DNA of 64,000 nucleotides. It comes from Salvator merianae. Lineage: Eukaryota; Chordata; Lepidosauria; Squamata; Teiidae. Position 1 is the stretch's first letter; each line of letters starts with the position of its first letter. This document shows, one piece after another, positions 11,182 to 23,347 of this stretch. The translations under genes were made by a program, and so were the position numbers. The notes under the pieces are model-generated. The model was not told the origin of the DNA. It ran no database searches and saw nothing but the letters and a program-made list of their open reading frames with translations. Location of the stretch: positions 24,939,333 through 25,003,332 of the forward strand of contig QVOM02000049.1 in assembly GCA_003586115.2 (NCBI GenBank). The letters are read 5' to 3'.

Positions 11182-12734
11182 CTAATTTTTCAGACACAAA
11201 AGGAGATTGCAAAAAGAAACAAAATATGCCTCTGACTTGCTTATGCGCGAGTAGTAAACTAACCCAAATTAAGACCCAAATATTCCTTATTGGTATTCCA
11301 TATTGTACTTGTTATCAAAAAGCTACTGAATAATAGCCATTCCTTTTATCAAGCACGTGTGCTCTTTTGTTTGTGCAGTAATTGCAACAGGAGATGTATG
11401 AGTCTGTCTCTATTTCATAACTAAAGGCTTCATATGATACAGGTAGATGAGTATTCTTAAAGGAAAACATTCTGTCCAGACAATCTGGAGACATCTAGCT
11501 AAGCATCATCGCAGCATCAAGGGCATCAGCAGAAAATGGCATAAATAGGAAATAAGGCATGATGTCACTAATATCACTTAATACCTGTGTTTGGAAGATG
11601 AAAAGATGAGCATATATGGGAAATGGATTCAAATAATATATTGCGAATAATGTAACACGTTGACGCACTCCATCCAAAACAAACTAATCAATACAGTATT
11701 ATTGAATAGGATTGTAGCAACAGGCATCCAGTGAAGTGGTATTCAACATTTCTGCTTGCTAGGCAATGTTTTTCTACATCAACCAATGTGCCAAGGACAG
11801 CCCACCTCCAAGCTACAAAGGATCAAGCATGCCTATAGAGCAGATGCCCAAGTGCCACTTAATGAAAGTGTTTTTAATAAAAATTTTGAACGTGTTTTAT
11901 TTGAATGTTTTCTTTTTAATTGTTGTGACCTGTCCTGGGATCCTCGGATAAGTATATAAATGCTATAAATAAACAAATGGGATAGCTTACCACCTCTGGA
12001 AGTAAATGAAGTACAGCCCATCCCAACTATTAATATGATCTAGCTGCACAATTCTATGCGATGGAATTGTGTAGGACCGCAATCAGAACTGCAAATCGGT
12101 GGGAGAAGGAATTGGAACCTTCCTTTGGTCTCCCTGAATTTTGTATTTTGAACTTCTAGGGATGACAACAAAATTCAGGCTGTCAATTTGTCACCTGAAG
12201 CCCAAGGCAGTGGCAGAACTGAACCGTGAGCTGCTGCTTCTATGCTAGGTTGCACAGACACCTATGGGTTACTCATCAAGCTAGTTGTATCTCTCTTTAG
12301 CACTTAAAATTCATTTGATTCAGATGAAGACCACAGGGCAGGAGAGATGAAGGGCTTGTTTTCATCTGTCTTCAACTGGGACTGTATCTATTCCATGCCA
12401 GATTCTAGCCCAGGAAGGAGAAAGTAATCTTTCAATTCTGCTGGATCACTGTATTTATCTGCAATGTTATTAATTCTTAACACCATATTCTAGCTTATCT
12501 TCTATAGAATTCTGCAGTCAGTGAACTATCAGTTGTTCTTTTCAGGACTGGGAGAATGATCATGTTACCATATTTTCCCTTAAGGTTCTTAACAGGGTAG
12601 AAATGAGAAAGATTTGTAAGATACTTCAGAACATCTGAGGAGGTCCTGTAGGTTATGGAATGACATCTTGCAATGACCCACAGATAAAATTTTCCTGCGG
12701 TGTCACCTATTCTCTGGAATGCCCACCACTCTGA

Positions 12735-13771
12735 GGCTGCGTTCCGACACGGCATTTAATCAGTTTACAGGCCGTCTTCAGTTCCCGCTGTCCCGACATG
12801 ATCTTGCCGTTCCGTAATTTTTATGGATTAAATTGGCGAAATCCGGATTACTTTGTCTTCGGATTTAATGAACTCTCAAGCCGTTCCAGATCGCTAGCGC
12901 TCTTTACTTTGTGCTGTGGGCACAGGGAAAGTGATTATTTGAGAGGGACCGTACTGTTTTGGGGGGCGTGAAGAGGGAGGGATCCCCATTTTGTGCCGTC
13001 CAATGACAGACTTTGTGGGTGGGCAGGAAGCACATTAGTTTCCTCTGCCTCCATTATCCCCCCTTCCCTCGCTGCCAGGGGAAAAGAAATCGTCCTCCTT
13101 CTTCGCTAAGCTGCGGTCCTGCCAGGAAGAAATTAAAGGCTTTCTCCACTTCCGTCTGCTTTTTAAAGGAAAAAATAAACTGCGCCTGTTTGGAGTTTTG
13201 CCGTGGTCAGCACACAGTTAAAAATAGTAGAGCCCCCCCCCACGTTCCCTCCCCACTTTTTCCCTTTGTTATGGACCTCTCCTGCTACTTTTAAATTGCG
13301 CAGTTGCGTTAAAGTGCATCAGCAGGGGAGCTCTCATGCGCATTTCAAAAGAACTTTAGAAAGCTTAAAGTTCATAGTTTTAAAGTGAACATAGTTTTAA
13401 AGTTCTGCTTGTGTAGACAGAGGCTGCAGGGAGGAGAAGGAGCAAATGGCAAATGCCTAGTAACGCTGCCAAGTGAATCCCTGTTCTGAAGCAGCAGGGG
13501 GACATACGGAGAGCGGAGCTGGAGTTTCCCGCCCCTGTGACGTCAAGGTTTGAACATTGGGACTGCAGCCAATCGCTGACTGCATAGGGAGGAGAATTTG
13601 ACGAGGGGTGGAGGCAGAAAGGGTACTGCCAAGCACGGGAAATATCAGTGTGGGAACGAGCAAGTACGAATTGACTCCCTGTTAAACTGTAACTGTGGGA
13701 ACGACCAGAAGACGAATTCACTGCGTGTACTCTTCTGATACGGATTACACTGACGATGTCCGACCGTGGCC
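12735..13771. mobile_element. CpG-rich hAT-like insertion nested in a LINE 3' end
   Basis: This block of about 1 kb is rich in intact CpG, unlike its flanks. It begins GGCTGCGTTCCGACA and ends TGTCCGACCGTGGCC, imperfect inverted termini that resemble the GGCTGTG...CACAGCC ends of family 1. The flanks (ATTCTCTGGAATGCC before, GCAAGGTGCCTAC after) read as two halves of an L2-like 3' region. Short open frames inside have no recognised similarity. Exact ends are uncertain. Confidence 0.5.
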
Positions 13772-16700
13772 TGATATTTGCAAGGTGCCTACAATTGTAT
13801 CTTTTAAACATCTACTGAAGAATTATCTCTTTTCCCAAGAGTTCCCTCTAAGTAGCTGCTGGTTTTTCCCATCAATCCAGTTTTAATGTTTTGTAGATGA
13901 CTTATTGTTTGTCTTGTATTTTATCTCTTTTACATCACCAAATTAGCATGGCCCCTGGACGAATTTGTAAAGCATTCCATACATTTCTTACTTTAAACTT
14001 TGTCCTTGTGTTTTATATTGTAAGCTTTTTTAGGGTTCTTTAATAAATGGAAAGTAGTCACAATCACATCACAAATCACATCTAAAGGTGGGGGGAAAGG
14101 TGACCTTTCTCAGCACATGAGAAGCAGGGAAGGAGTTCCTAACCAATCATTTGTTCCAGAAGATATAAAAGCACAATTTTGCCCATAGGAGCCATTCTGG
14201 TAATGACACGCACACCTCTATGCGGGCAGCAGCTCAATCAGCCTTTGATCATGAAAAAAATATAAACTTCCCTGCGGTTTTCTTGACAGTTCCACAAGCA
14301 GTTTTCCAATACTGAACTTTTGGCAGGAAGCTGCTAGAGACCAACCCTGTGCCCCTCTACTTCCCAGGCAGTTCCTCAAGGTCCGATCTACAGTGATCAG
14401 TATTTTAGGGAGCCCTTTAAGGCAGCTTTATGAGTCCTGATTACATTCTCAAATCACTAGAGGTCTGCAGTGTGGCCCCTGCAGCTGACTGAGACAGGCA
14501 ATTGGAAGTCCAGGCATATCTCTGCTCTCTCTCTCTCCTTGCGTTAGTTGTTAGAGCTGTGTGACATCCAGCTGGTGACAGAAACCGTGTTCTAATTATT
14601 CACCATGCCCCTAAATTTGCTGTGGCACCAGTAATTACTGTCTAGAATGAGCTGTTTGGTTGCTTACATATTATTTTGACATACGGCACACTTTTTTTGA
14701 TATACTGTTGCAATGATAGCATCTTATACAATTGCATGAATAGTTCCTAATGTTATCAAGAGCTTCATAGAGTAATAAGAACTTAGATACATCTGAATTG
14801 TCATTTCAAAATTATTAAGGTACAAAGTATAATTATTAAAGTCCACAAATTCAAGTACAAAGTCAACCCTTGAAATCATCTCAAAGACTATGATTTTCAA
14901 AATGCATGCAGTCAAGTTGAAAAGCACTAAAAACAGAACACTAGGAATCAGTCCTACAAATTTCCCATTGTTTTGTCTGTTTATCATTATGCAGATTTTT
15001 TCCCATTAGCATTGTTCGTGTTGACTATTCAGTCTTGCAGTTTTGTATACACAGAACTTTACCCTATTTTGGATCAGCTCTTACATGATTTCTGCATAAA
15101 GGGTCTTCGGGCAAAATAGTGGTGGGGTAAAGGCTTTTTATATTGTGTAGCCATCGGTTACCCAGAATGCTTAGCTCAGTCATACAGAAGCAGGAGCACA
15201 AACACTATTAGCCCTGCCATACAGAAGCAGGAGCACAAACATTCTTACTATAAATAAATGGACATGGTTCCCATGATAAATAACTATCAGAAAAGGTTTC
15301 AAATACAGGGAAACTGACCAGAATCCTGGACCCTGTAGAAAACCAAATTTCCTCTGCTTGCATCCATTTTTAAAAGGACAAGCCTGTCTTCAAAAAGAGC
15401 AACATTTTTTATCTCTTGAAGAACTTAACCTGGCTGCTTGAGTCAGCTCAGGAAATTACGCATTAATGGTTAACAAAGAAAATGGGCAAGTATCTGGCCA
15501 TCAAAACTAGTCCTATTTTTCAAGCCTACATCTTGAGAACTTCTTATTAAGAATGCAAACAGCAGAATTTAAGCTAATCAACCAGTGTAGTTGTCTGTTT
15601 ATCTCTCTATGTGACCAAACACACATTCTTTACTCAAGTACCTGGAAAAAGAATATAAAAGTTCAGGTTTTTTTTCCATTAGGAATGTTAGTAAAGGAAG
15701 AAGAAACACACAAGAAGCCAGGAAGAATGATCATCTATCTCATCCCCATTTTCCCTGGCTGAGAGCTGCTTCTACCTCCCTCCTGAAATGGAGAGGGAAC
15801 GGATTTTTCTAAGAAGCTGCTTGATCCTACTGCTTGCTTGCAGTTTTATTTTCCTCTTTAGCTGATTTCACTTGAAGAGGGATTTCCATCTCTCTCTCCA
15901 TGCCCTTTGGCAAAAGAGCTGTTTTTTTTCCTAAAGGAATGAGGGCTGTGGAGCATTTTCCACTTCCCAATCTCTGGCTTTTTAATCCATTTGCCTGCAA
16001 GAGACCTATGCATCTTTCCCCCCAAATCTTCCTTTTTGGCATGGTGAAGATTCACCTGGAAATGGGTGAGATGGGTGAGATTTACCCTTTAGTGCTAGAA
16101 ACCTTTCTAGTCTCCATTACTAGCTTCTTCTCCCAGACTCTTTCTCTCTTCCCCCTTCTCCCCTCCCCTCACTCATACACACACACTAGCTAGGTCTCCT
16201 TACTTAGGTTTGGAGCCAAGCCTTTTTCTTTATCAAGTGTCTAACTACCTATGCTACCTATGAAACTAGCTACTTCTAACAAATTATATTATTTATTGCT
16301 ATTTTTTGGATTTCAAGTCTTTTTGCTGGGTTGTAATAAAGATGCACCATTATTTTCAAGGATTACCTCCTCTTTATTTGGACTTTTTGTGTGTCAGTTT
16401 AGCGTTATTAAAACCTGCCCCGATAAATTGATCCCTAAAAAGGTTTAGTGCCTGGGGTGGCTAATTCCCAAAACAAAAACATTTTCCCCAGAGCATGGCC
16501 TGTAACAATTGCAGCAATCCAACACAACCATAGAGGGTTTATTTAATTTTGAAAAAGCAAGAAGATGTGTTGAAATAGGAGAGCACAAAGGATGTCATCT
16601 CACTAGCCACCTACAGCTACCTACAGTTCTTCTGATAATGTGGAGAAACTGCTGGATTTAGCTCCAAATTTCCCTCTGCCCTTCTCCTGGAACACTTGCT

Positions 16701-18600
16701 GTGCAAAGGTAGTCATTTAGGCAGTGGGCCAAGCCAGACTACACAATATCTCTTTTTATGCATGTCACCATCCTCAGCATTTTATTCTGCCAAAGGGGCC
16801 TCAGACTTTACCTGCCTCCATGGTCAAACTAAGCCAAGGTATGCTAATGAGTGAAGAGTTCCTTAATAAAAAATAATTAGAGCAAGCTCATATGTTAGAT
16901 ATGAGATATAAGAGACTTGATGAAACATAACTTGCTGAGTTGTACAGAGCTGTACAACATTAATTTGTACTGCACTAATTACTGTTGCAGAGATAAAATA
17001 AAATCAGCCTTCTAGGTGTGACGCAGATACCATTAATGTTCTTGGCAATGCTCATAGCAATAATGCAATTTAAGATTTTTTTTAAAAAAACTGACCTTGC
17101 AATATTGAATGGATGCTTTTCCACTTTTCCTCAAACAGAGTCGTATGAACATAGACCCAAAGAGGCTTTCTTCAGTTAGCACTCATACAAAAGTAGGATG
17201 ACATCTTGTAGATATAATGGTAATATTTTTATTCTGCACCATATGCAGTTCAGGGGATGCATGTAACCTTGCAATGACTTTTGATATTCACGTCCAAAGG
17301 ATAAAAATCCCACATGAATATTGCAAACATCCAAAGATATTCTCAATTTCTAAGGTGTCAGATATACCCAAGGGGAGATGGAAAATCACATACTGTTGAC
17401 CAGCACTGAAAATATTCACTGTGTCTTGTAGGCAGATGTAGTATGTATGCAGAATAGGAGATTGATGCCATAAATCTCATCAGATTTACTAGCAAATGGT
17501 GATAAGGTGGACATGACCAGCACTGCGATAGACTGGCTTATCACAACCAATGGCTTTTGGTCAGTAACCATGGTCAGCTTGCCCCAGACCATCCAGTTTG
17601 GATGGAGGCTGACCTTGGCATCTGATTATTCCATTCTGTGCTCTTTTTTGCTCTTTTTCTATAGCATAAGGAGCACTGTCGTTGCTCTTTATTGCATTTA
17701 CTTCTATGGCCCCATCCAGACACTTCCTAAAGTGTGGGATTATCCCAGGGCTATATTGGGATTGCCACTCATATCCATGGTAATCCCAACATAGCCCCAT
17801 AATATTGGGGTAAAATCCCTTTTTATCGCTGTTCTGGGGAACACAACTCCCAGCCCGTGTTTTCCTAGACTAGTATTATGGGCATACCTGTTTGGACACT
17901 TGCTCCCAGGAGTCACCATCTTGAGAATGGCAATTGCACACTTGCAAGTATTTAGTGCCATCAAAATACTCAGAGGTATGCACCACACCATCGCAGGAAC
18001 AAGTGCCCAGGCAGGTAAGTGTCCAGGTTTGCCCTATGATTTCTAAACAAGATCCTGCATTTTCCTCTTGCCATCTTTAGACAGCCTATCTCTCAGGAGT
18101 CAAGAAGAAACAACTGCAAGTAGACTAAACCTGCATCCCCACAATGGGAGATGCCCTATCTGAAGGGAGATGCACTGTCGATGAGAGATGCACTGTCTTA
18201 TGGGAAACAGCCCCAGAGGCACAAAGTATGCTATCTTTACGCAACGTGCCTCATCCTCATCTTCCTCAGTTTTGAAAAGAGAGCACACCAGAAATAGTTT
18301 CAGAAGGCGAATGCTTGCCAGCCCTTGGAAGTGTGCTACATGGTTGGGGCAACTGCCAGCACACTTATGCTATGCTCCTCAGGCCTCCACTGGGCGCTTT
18401 TCCCCCCCAGTGTGGATGCAACCTCAGATGCCATGATTTGTTGCATGCTTTTTGACCCAATTTACAGAGACAATGTCCAGCATTTACTTTTAACCATATG
18501 CTGTTTGTGTAAAGCTGGTGCAAACTGAACCTGGTGTTCCTATCCCTGGGTCTGAGGCTGTCTTGCCCTTGATTTATGTCAGATTCCTTGCAAACAGAAT
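13772..18600. other. Intergenic stretch, no gene recognised
   Basis: Both strands were scanned for serpin motifs and none was found. A TATA-like ATATAAAAGC at about 14164 follows a CCAAT-type AACCAATCA, possibly a repeat-internal promoter. Positions about 17700-18000 look like another degenerate DNA-transposon relic (GGCCCCATCCAGACAC). The rest is unassigned. Confidence 0.4.
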
Positions 18601-18612
18601 TGCAGTACAAAG

Positions 18613-18730
18613 CTTAAGAACATATGAACATAAAAGCAGCCTTGTTGGATCAGGCCACGACCCATCTAGTCCAGCAGTCTGTTTCACACAGTGGCCCACC
18701 AATGGCTTCTGGGCATTCTCAAGCATTCTC
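18613..18730 (+). repeat. Sauropsid retroposon, CR1-like fragment
   Basis: The sequence contains AAGAACATATGAACATAAAA, then GGATCAGGCC, CATCTAGTCCAGCA and CACAGTGGCCCACCA. This is a very common interspersed repeat in reptile genomes. The CR1 assignment is from memory and is tentative. Confidence 0.6.
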
Positions 18731-19329
18731 GAGCTTGGACAATTTAAGTGCAGGCTTCCCCTCTCATATTTTATTCTTCTGTCGTAAGTAATGTATTGCT
18801 ACCAGTGCTGTGTAGAAACTGGAAAATGCAGTTTACTTTGGCCCTGAGTGGGCAGAAACCTGGATAAGCTCAGTTCAGTCCCATGCTGTAAGGGTGCCAG
18901 CTCAGGTTAGCTAAAAAGGCAATATCATGAGCAAGGAACAAGATTTCCTAGCTGCAGGGCACCAGGGAAGCAGTCAAAAACATTCACTGGTCTTGCATTG
19001 GAGATGAGCTGATCCAATTCAGTGAAACCAGGCTCAGATCTGCTTGGATCCTATCCAGCTGGTTCGGTTCACATCTGGAACATCTAAAACTTGTCAACTG
19101 AGGGCCAAATTAAGCCAACAGATGAGACCTTCTCTTTTCTTACTATGCATTCCATCATGACACAGCAGATTAGCTATGAATAAAATAAATGTTAGGAATA
19201 TTGTTTTTAGCAGCTCTTGCCTTTAATAATGCAATCTAGCCTCTGAAATACTTTTTTGTCTGACTTCCATGCACAGAATTGAAATTTTTCCATAATACCA
19301 ACACATACAATACTGTAAAGTTTTTAGAC

Positions 19330-19395
19330 GGCAGCCTTACGCCCAGTCACCTGGGAGAAACTCCTGTTGAATTCAGTAGGATTTACTGAAAAGAC
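19330..19395 (+). repeat. Fragment of a common reptile repeat (GGGACTTACT type)
   Basis: CACCTGGGAGAAACTCCTG and TTGAATTCAGTAGGATTTAC match the widespread squamate repeat that reads CCTGGGAGTAAGCCCC and TTGAATTCAATGGGACTTAC. A related piece forms the end of module 3 exon 5. Confidence 0.5.
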
Positions 19396-19629
19396 AGCTG
19401 TCCTTTGTGATTTGATACTAGAACTGAAACAGAAGATACTTTTTCCTAATCGAATTCAGGAGGATCCAGCAAAAAGAAAGTCACGCATAGAGAATAGGAA
19501 CAATGGAATCTTGAAACAACAGGAAAAAAACTAACTTATTTCAGAATGCAGGTGGGAGAATCAGATTTCCAAATGTTGCTGGAGACAGAAGGGAATCCTT
19601 GCCTATTTTTATTAAAAAAAAATATGTGG

Positions 19630-19945
19630 AGCTAGCCAAGATGGACAAACTGACAAATCTTTTGAGAAATAAGACAGTTGATAGGTTTTACAGGAACTGG
19701 AAACCCTTTATTGACTTTCTGCAAGAGCTGGCCAATGGACTTGTGATTGCTGGATTCGAAGAGTGAAAAAGAAAGAAGAGTTTCGGTGAAAAAAAAAAGA
19801 AGGAAGGAGAACAGGACATTGAAGAACATGAAGTTTAGAAGAAACTGTTAATGAAGGAGGAACTTGATAATAATAGCGATATAAGAATGTTATGCAAACT
19901 GTAATTTTATATATTTGAAATACAATAATAATAATAAAAAAAAAA
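19630..19945 (+). mobile_element. 5'-truncated L1-like LINE, 3' end
   Basis: The sequence encodes a degenerate NWKPFIDFLQEL-like end of L1 ORF2, followed by an A-rich 3' region and an (AAT)nA tail. It matches the 3' segment of the element at 59975-61614 ([12 protein letters not shown]). Confidence 0.65.
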
Positions 19946-19999
19946 TATCTGGCAAACACATCTTTAAATGCCTAAAATGCAAAATAGTTGTGAAAGCAT

Positions 20000-22060
20000 A
20001 TAGCGCAGGTAAATTTAGCACGTTAAATAAGCTGAGTTAGAACTAGGAAGAGAAGGCAAAGAAAAGGGGGAAGGAAGAAATGGTGGGAAGAGGAGAGAGA
20101 GACGGAAGAGGAGGAAGAGTTCTTTATTGGAAATAAGATTTCAGAACAGATTCACAAATACATGCACATACACATGCTTTCATACAGTCTTTGGGAGCAC
20201 CCATTCCCAGACTTCAGGGTGAAGGTGCATGCAGGGGCAAAATGTCTGACATCCTAGACTCCAATTTTCCAAGGGGCATCCCTTTAAGCATGTCTGATCA
20301 CACCCTTACTGTTGATATAATTTCAATTTTTGCATTTTATGATTGTGTGAAAAACACTTGATATTTTTAACTACATTAAAAGTTAAAATTAAATCAAAGT
20401 CCATGTAAAGTTTGTGCATTGGAATAGTGTCCAAAAACTTCAGGGGATGGAATAAACACTCCTTTATTTAGATGCCTCATTCTGTATTATGCTTCATATT
20501 ACCCCACTTAACTATGCACATTGGCTTTGAATGTGTCAGCCTATAATGCTTGAGCTAATTTACCTGTCTGCCATGCAGCACAATCTTATCAGTTGCTTTG
20601 GTTTGTCCTGAATCCTGATTTGCTAACACAGCAGGACATAGAGTCTTCTAATTGCAGAATCTGTTTCTTCACAGTAACAACCTTGTTTTAAGTCTTGTAC
20701 TCCTGAACCTAAACCTGTATGGTCTGAAGTTTATTTGCAGATAGTAAAGCGGTTGCTTTAATAAGATAAGATAGATAGATAAGATAAGATAAGATGTGAT
20801 TGTGCCTGCATTCTGCAGTTCCGCCAGTCACCGTGGCACGTGTTGAATAACATTTTTCCTTCAATAAATGAAATGATCACTTGAAAGCTATATTTTGTAT
20901 TCACTCAGGTTGTCTTTTCCCATATTTAGTTTTCTTTGAAGATTTGAAACAATTTAGTGTGACAAATACGAAAAAAATAGAAGAAATCAGGAAGAGGGTG
21001 AATACTTTTTCATAGTGCTGTATGCATTATCTAGAAGCGCATCTGTTTCCACGCTTTTACACCCCATTTCCAGGTAATCCCAGGTGTATTTAGCCTCACC
21101 CTGAGCCTCCTAGACAAGCCTCACCCCTCCCCTCCCCTTTTTTCACTGTTAAGACCAGAAGACAAGTCAAAATTTTTCTTTATTCATATTAATGCATACA
21201 CCACTTCTGAATATATAGAACCACTCAAAGCACATTGTAAACATGTTCTGATTACACCATAAAAAAATTAGTAAAAATGGATACAATGAAAAAGGCAGAA
21301 TAAAAAGAGCTTTTTCAGGAAAATTAATACCACGAAAAACATATATTGAATTTCAGTTTTTTAGGTTTGTTACTGAAGATAACAATAAATGAATACCAAG
21401 CAAGGCTCAACGGGCTCAAAAGTGTGTTTTGAACATATGGAAAGCAAGTAGGTTGTGGAAAATGTCCACTTTAAATGCCTTTCCATATACATTGTACGGT
21501 ATATTCTTTTTATAAAGTACAACTTCTAACATGGAAGTCGTAAAGGCCCTTTTTTCACTGCCGCTTATTCCAGAACAAATTCCAGAATAAGGGACAGCAG
21601 TTCGCATTAGATGAAGCTTAGAACAGGTTAGGACACCAATAATGGCGCCCTAGCCCATTTTAGTTGTATATCTTTTAAAGAGCTCTACAGCTGGCCCAGA
21701 GTCAGTACACTGGACCACAGAGGCATGCAAACATCATGCCCCCTTGACCCAGTATACTATGGGGGAACCTTTTTGACAGAACTTCAGGAAGCAGTGCCAG
21801 AAGTGGGTCCGCAGGAAAACAGTCCAGGCCAGAAATTCTCGAGGCAGGAAACTTTCATTCCCTGCCTTTGGAGCCTTGCCACTGCCTCTGAGGGCTCTCT
21901 GGAGGCAGTGGTAAGGACTGGAGTGGAACAGACCATCCAAATGCGGACAACCCTGTTCCATTCCACAAGCAACCCTTCCCAGCTTGGTATGGGTTGCTTC
22001 TTCCAAGATGGGGAGCCCACCCCATCCTGGAATACTGCATGTAAGTGCAGAAAGGGTCTA
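20000..22060. other. Repeat-rich intergenic stretch, no gene recognised
   Basis: It holds an (AAGAT/GATA)n tract near 20760-20795, a hAT-type terminus TGTCTGATCACAC near 20290, and at 21640-22050 a copy of the long non-autonomous repeat described at 41083-41465. No coding signal stands out. Confidence 0.4.
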
Positions 22061-22200
22061 AGGCTACATCCAGACACCACTTATTTATTCCACTATATTT
22101 GGATACTCTGGAACAAAGCATGGATATTCTGAAATATCCATGCTTTATTTCAGAATATCCACATACAGCAGAATAAGTAACTGATGTCTGGATGCAGCCT
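22061..22200. repeat. Foldback MITE, intact copy
   Basis: It runs from AGGCTACATCCAGACAC to TGTCTGGATGCAGCCT, with an almost fully palindromic interior (TATTTGGATACTCTGGAA and its complement). The related copy at 801-920 lacks the right terminus. Confidence 0.75.
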
Positions 22201-22230
22201 CAGATTCACTGCAGGGGTCATTTCCATTTA

Positions 22231-22236
22231 TTGCTT
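22231..22236 (-). terminator. Candidate polyadenylation signal of module 2
   Basis: An AATAAA on the minus strand lies about 580 bases beyond the TAA. It matters only if the last exon is terminal. Confidence 0.2.
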
Positions 22237-22814
22237 CTGGGTTGGATCTACAGATGCATGCTTGCAAAATAGTTGTGTCCACTGTCTCATCCTAATTCTC
22301 CTCTTAAAAGGTTAGTAAAGAAGAGAAAGCAATCTTACCTGCATTTCCACTTATTTCTACCTTTGCAGAACAATATACTGTACTGCATATTTTTGCTACT
22401 CCAGAAACCTTTTAGTAGCTTGTAGTAGTGGCCAACAGCAAGTGGGCACAAGTGGCAACATCCTGGACCTGCATACAATGATTTGTTGGGCTTCTTTGAA
22501 GACTACCACATGCAGCTAATCTGCCTTTGAACCAACCCATAGCAGGTTCGATCAAAGAGAGACTGAGCAAGTCCAACAAACTACGAGGCCAGTGGATGCT
22601 AATGGTGGTTTATGTATTTGTGTGAGGACAGACAGCCAACTTGCAAAGTGTTAGATATGCATTTCAAGAAACCACCACCTTTTATATGGAAATACATATG
22701 ATCTTTGCATACAATAGATAAAAATGGCCAGTAGTATTTTTCCAAGGAAAAAATAAAGCTATCTATTAAGATGGATAATATAGCGACTATACATCCCATA
22801 AATTCTGTTTTCTC

Positions 22815-23347
22815 TTATTCTCTTACAATGTTCATTAGAGTTTCTAAAACAACCTGGAGATTTGACATGCTTGTACACATTTTGTCGCAACATTCCTGAA
22901 ACATGCCAAAAGTTTCTTTGAAGACCTGCATATTGCTGCCTGTGTGTTCCACAGTAAGCTTAAACTCATGCAACAGGGAACTAATATTGTCCTTGGCATC
23001 TGCAATACTCAAGGAAGAGATCGCTGGGCTTGTTTGTACAACTGCCTTGTTTTCACTTACAGATTGTTCTTCTTGATCTTCATGTGAACAGTTTGAGTCT
23101 GGAGACAGTTCGCCATCTGGGGAAGGCTGTTCCTCGATCAGATTTTCCATTTCTTCTGTTTCCAGAAGATGTTTCCTCCAAGGAATAAAGCTAGATGAAG
23201 CATCTTCCTCTGCAACAGACTGAGAAGTACTTTCATCCCTTGATAAAACCAACTTGCTGTCTTCTGGAAGGTCGACATCTCCAGATGTTACAGGGGAGGC
23301 ATTTTCTTCCTTTGCTTCACATATCACTTCGTTCACCATGCTCTGAG
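22815..23347 (-). CDS. Module 2 last exon: acidic disordered segment plus helical tail
   Basis: Acceptor TTTGGTCTTTTGAAG gives a phase-1 start, matching exon 3. The 177 codons include Glu/Ser-rich text, the motif SSFIPWRKHLLE (compare [13 protein letters not shown] in module 3), and a tail from NISSLLHEFKLTVEH to NLQVVLETLMNI with regular hydrophobic spacing, suggesting an amphipathic helix or coiled coil. The frame stops at TAA (22815-22817), four codons after a strong donor GTAAGA (22821-22826), so the exon may instead end at 22827 and splice onward. I recognise no domain family outside the serpin context. Confidence 0.65.

Noticed and set aside
13013..13811. Overlapping 90-140-codon frames in the CpG-rich block as a gene
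   Set aside because: Frames overlap on both strands, lack known motifs and are explained by GC-rich sequence with few stops inside a mobile element.
22061..22200. Hairpin as a microRNA gene
   Set aside because: Flanking GGCTACATCCAGAC-type inverted termini and a second copy at 801-920 identify it as a MITE.
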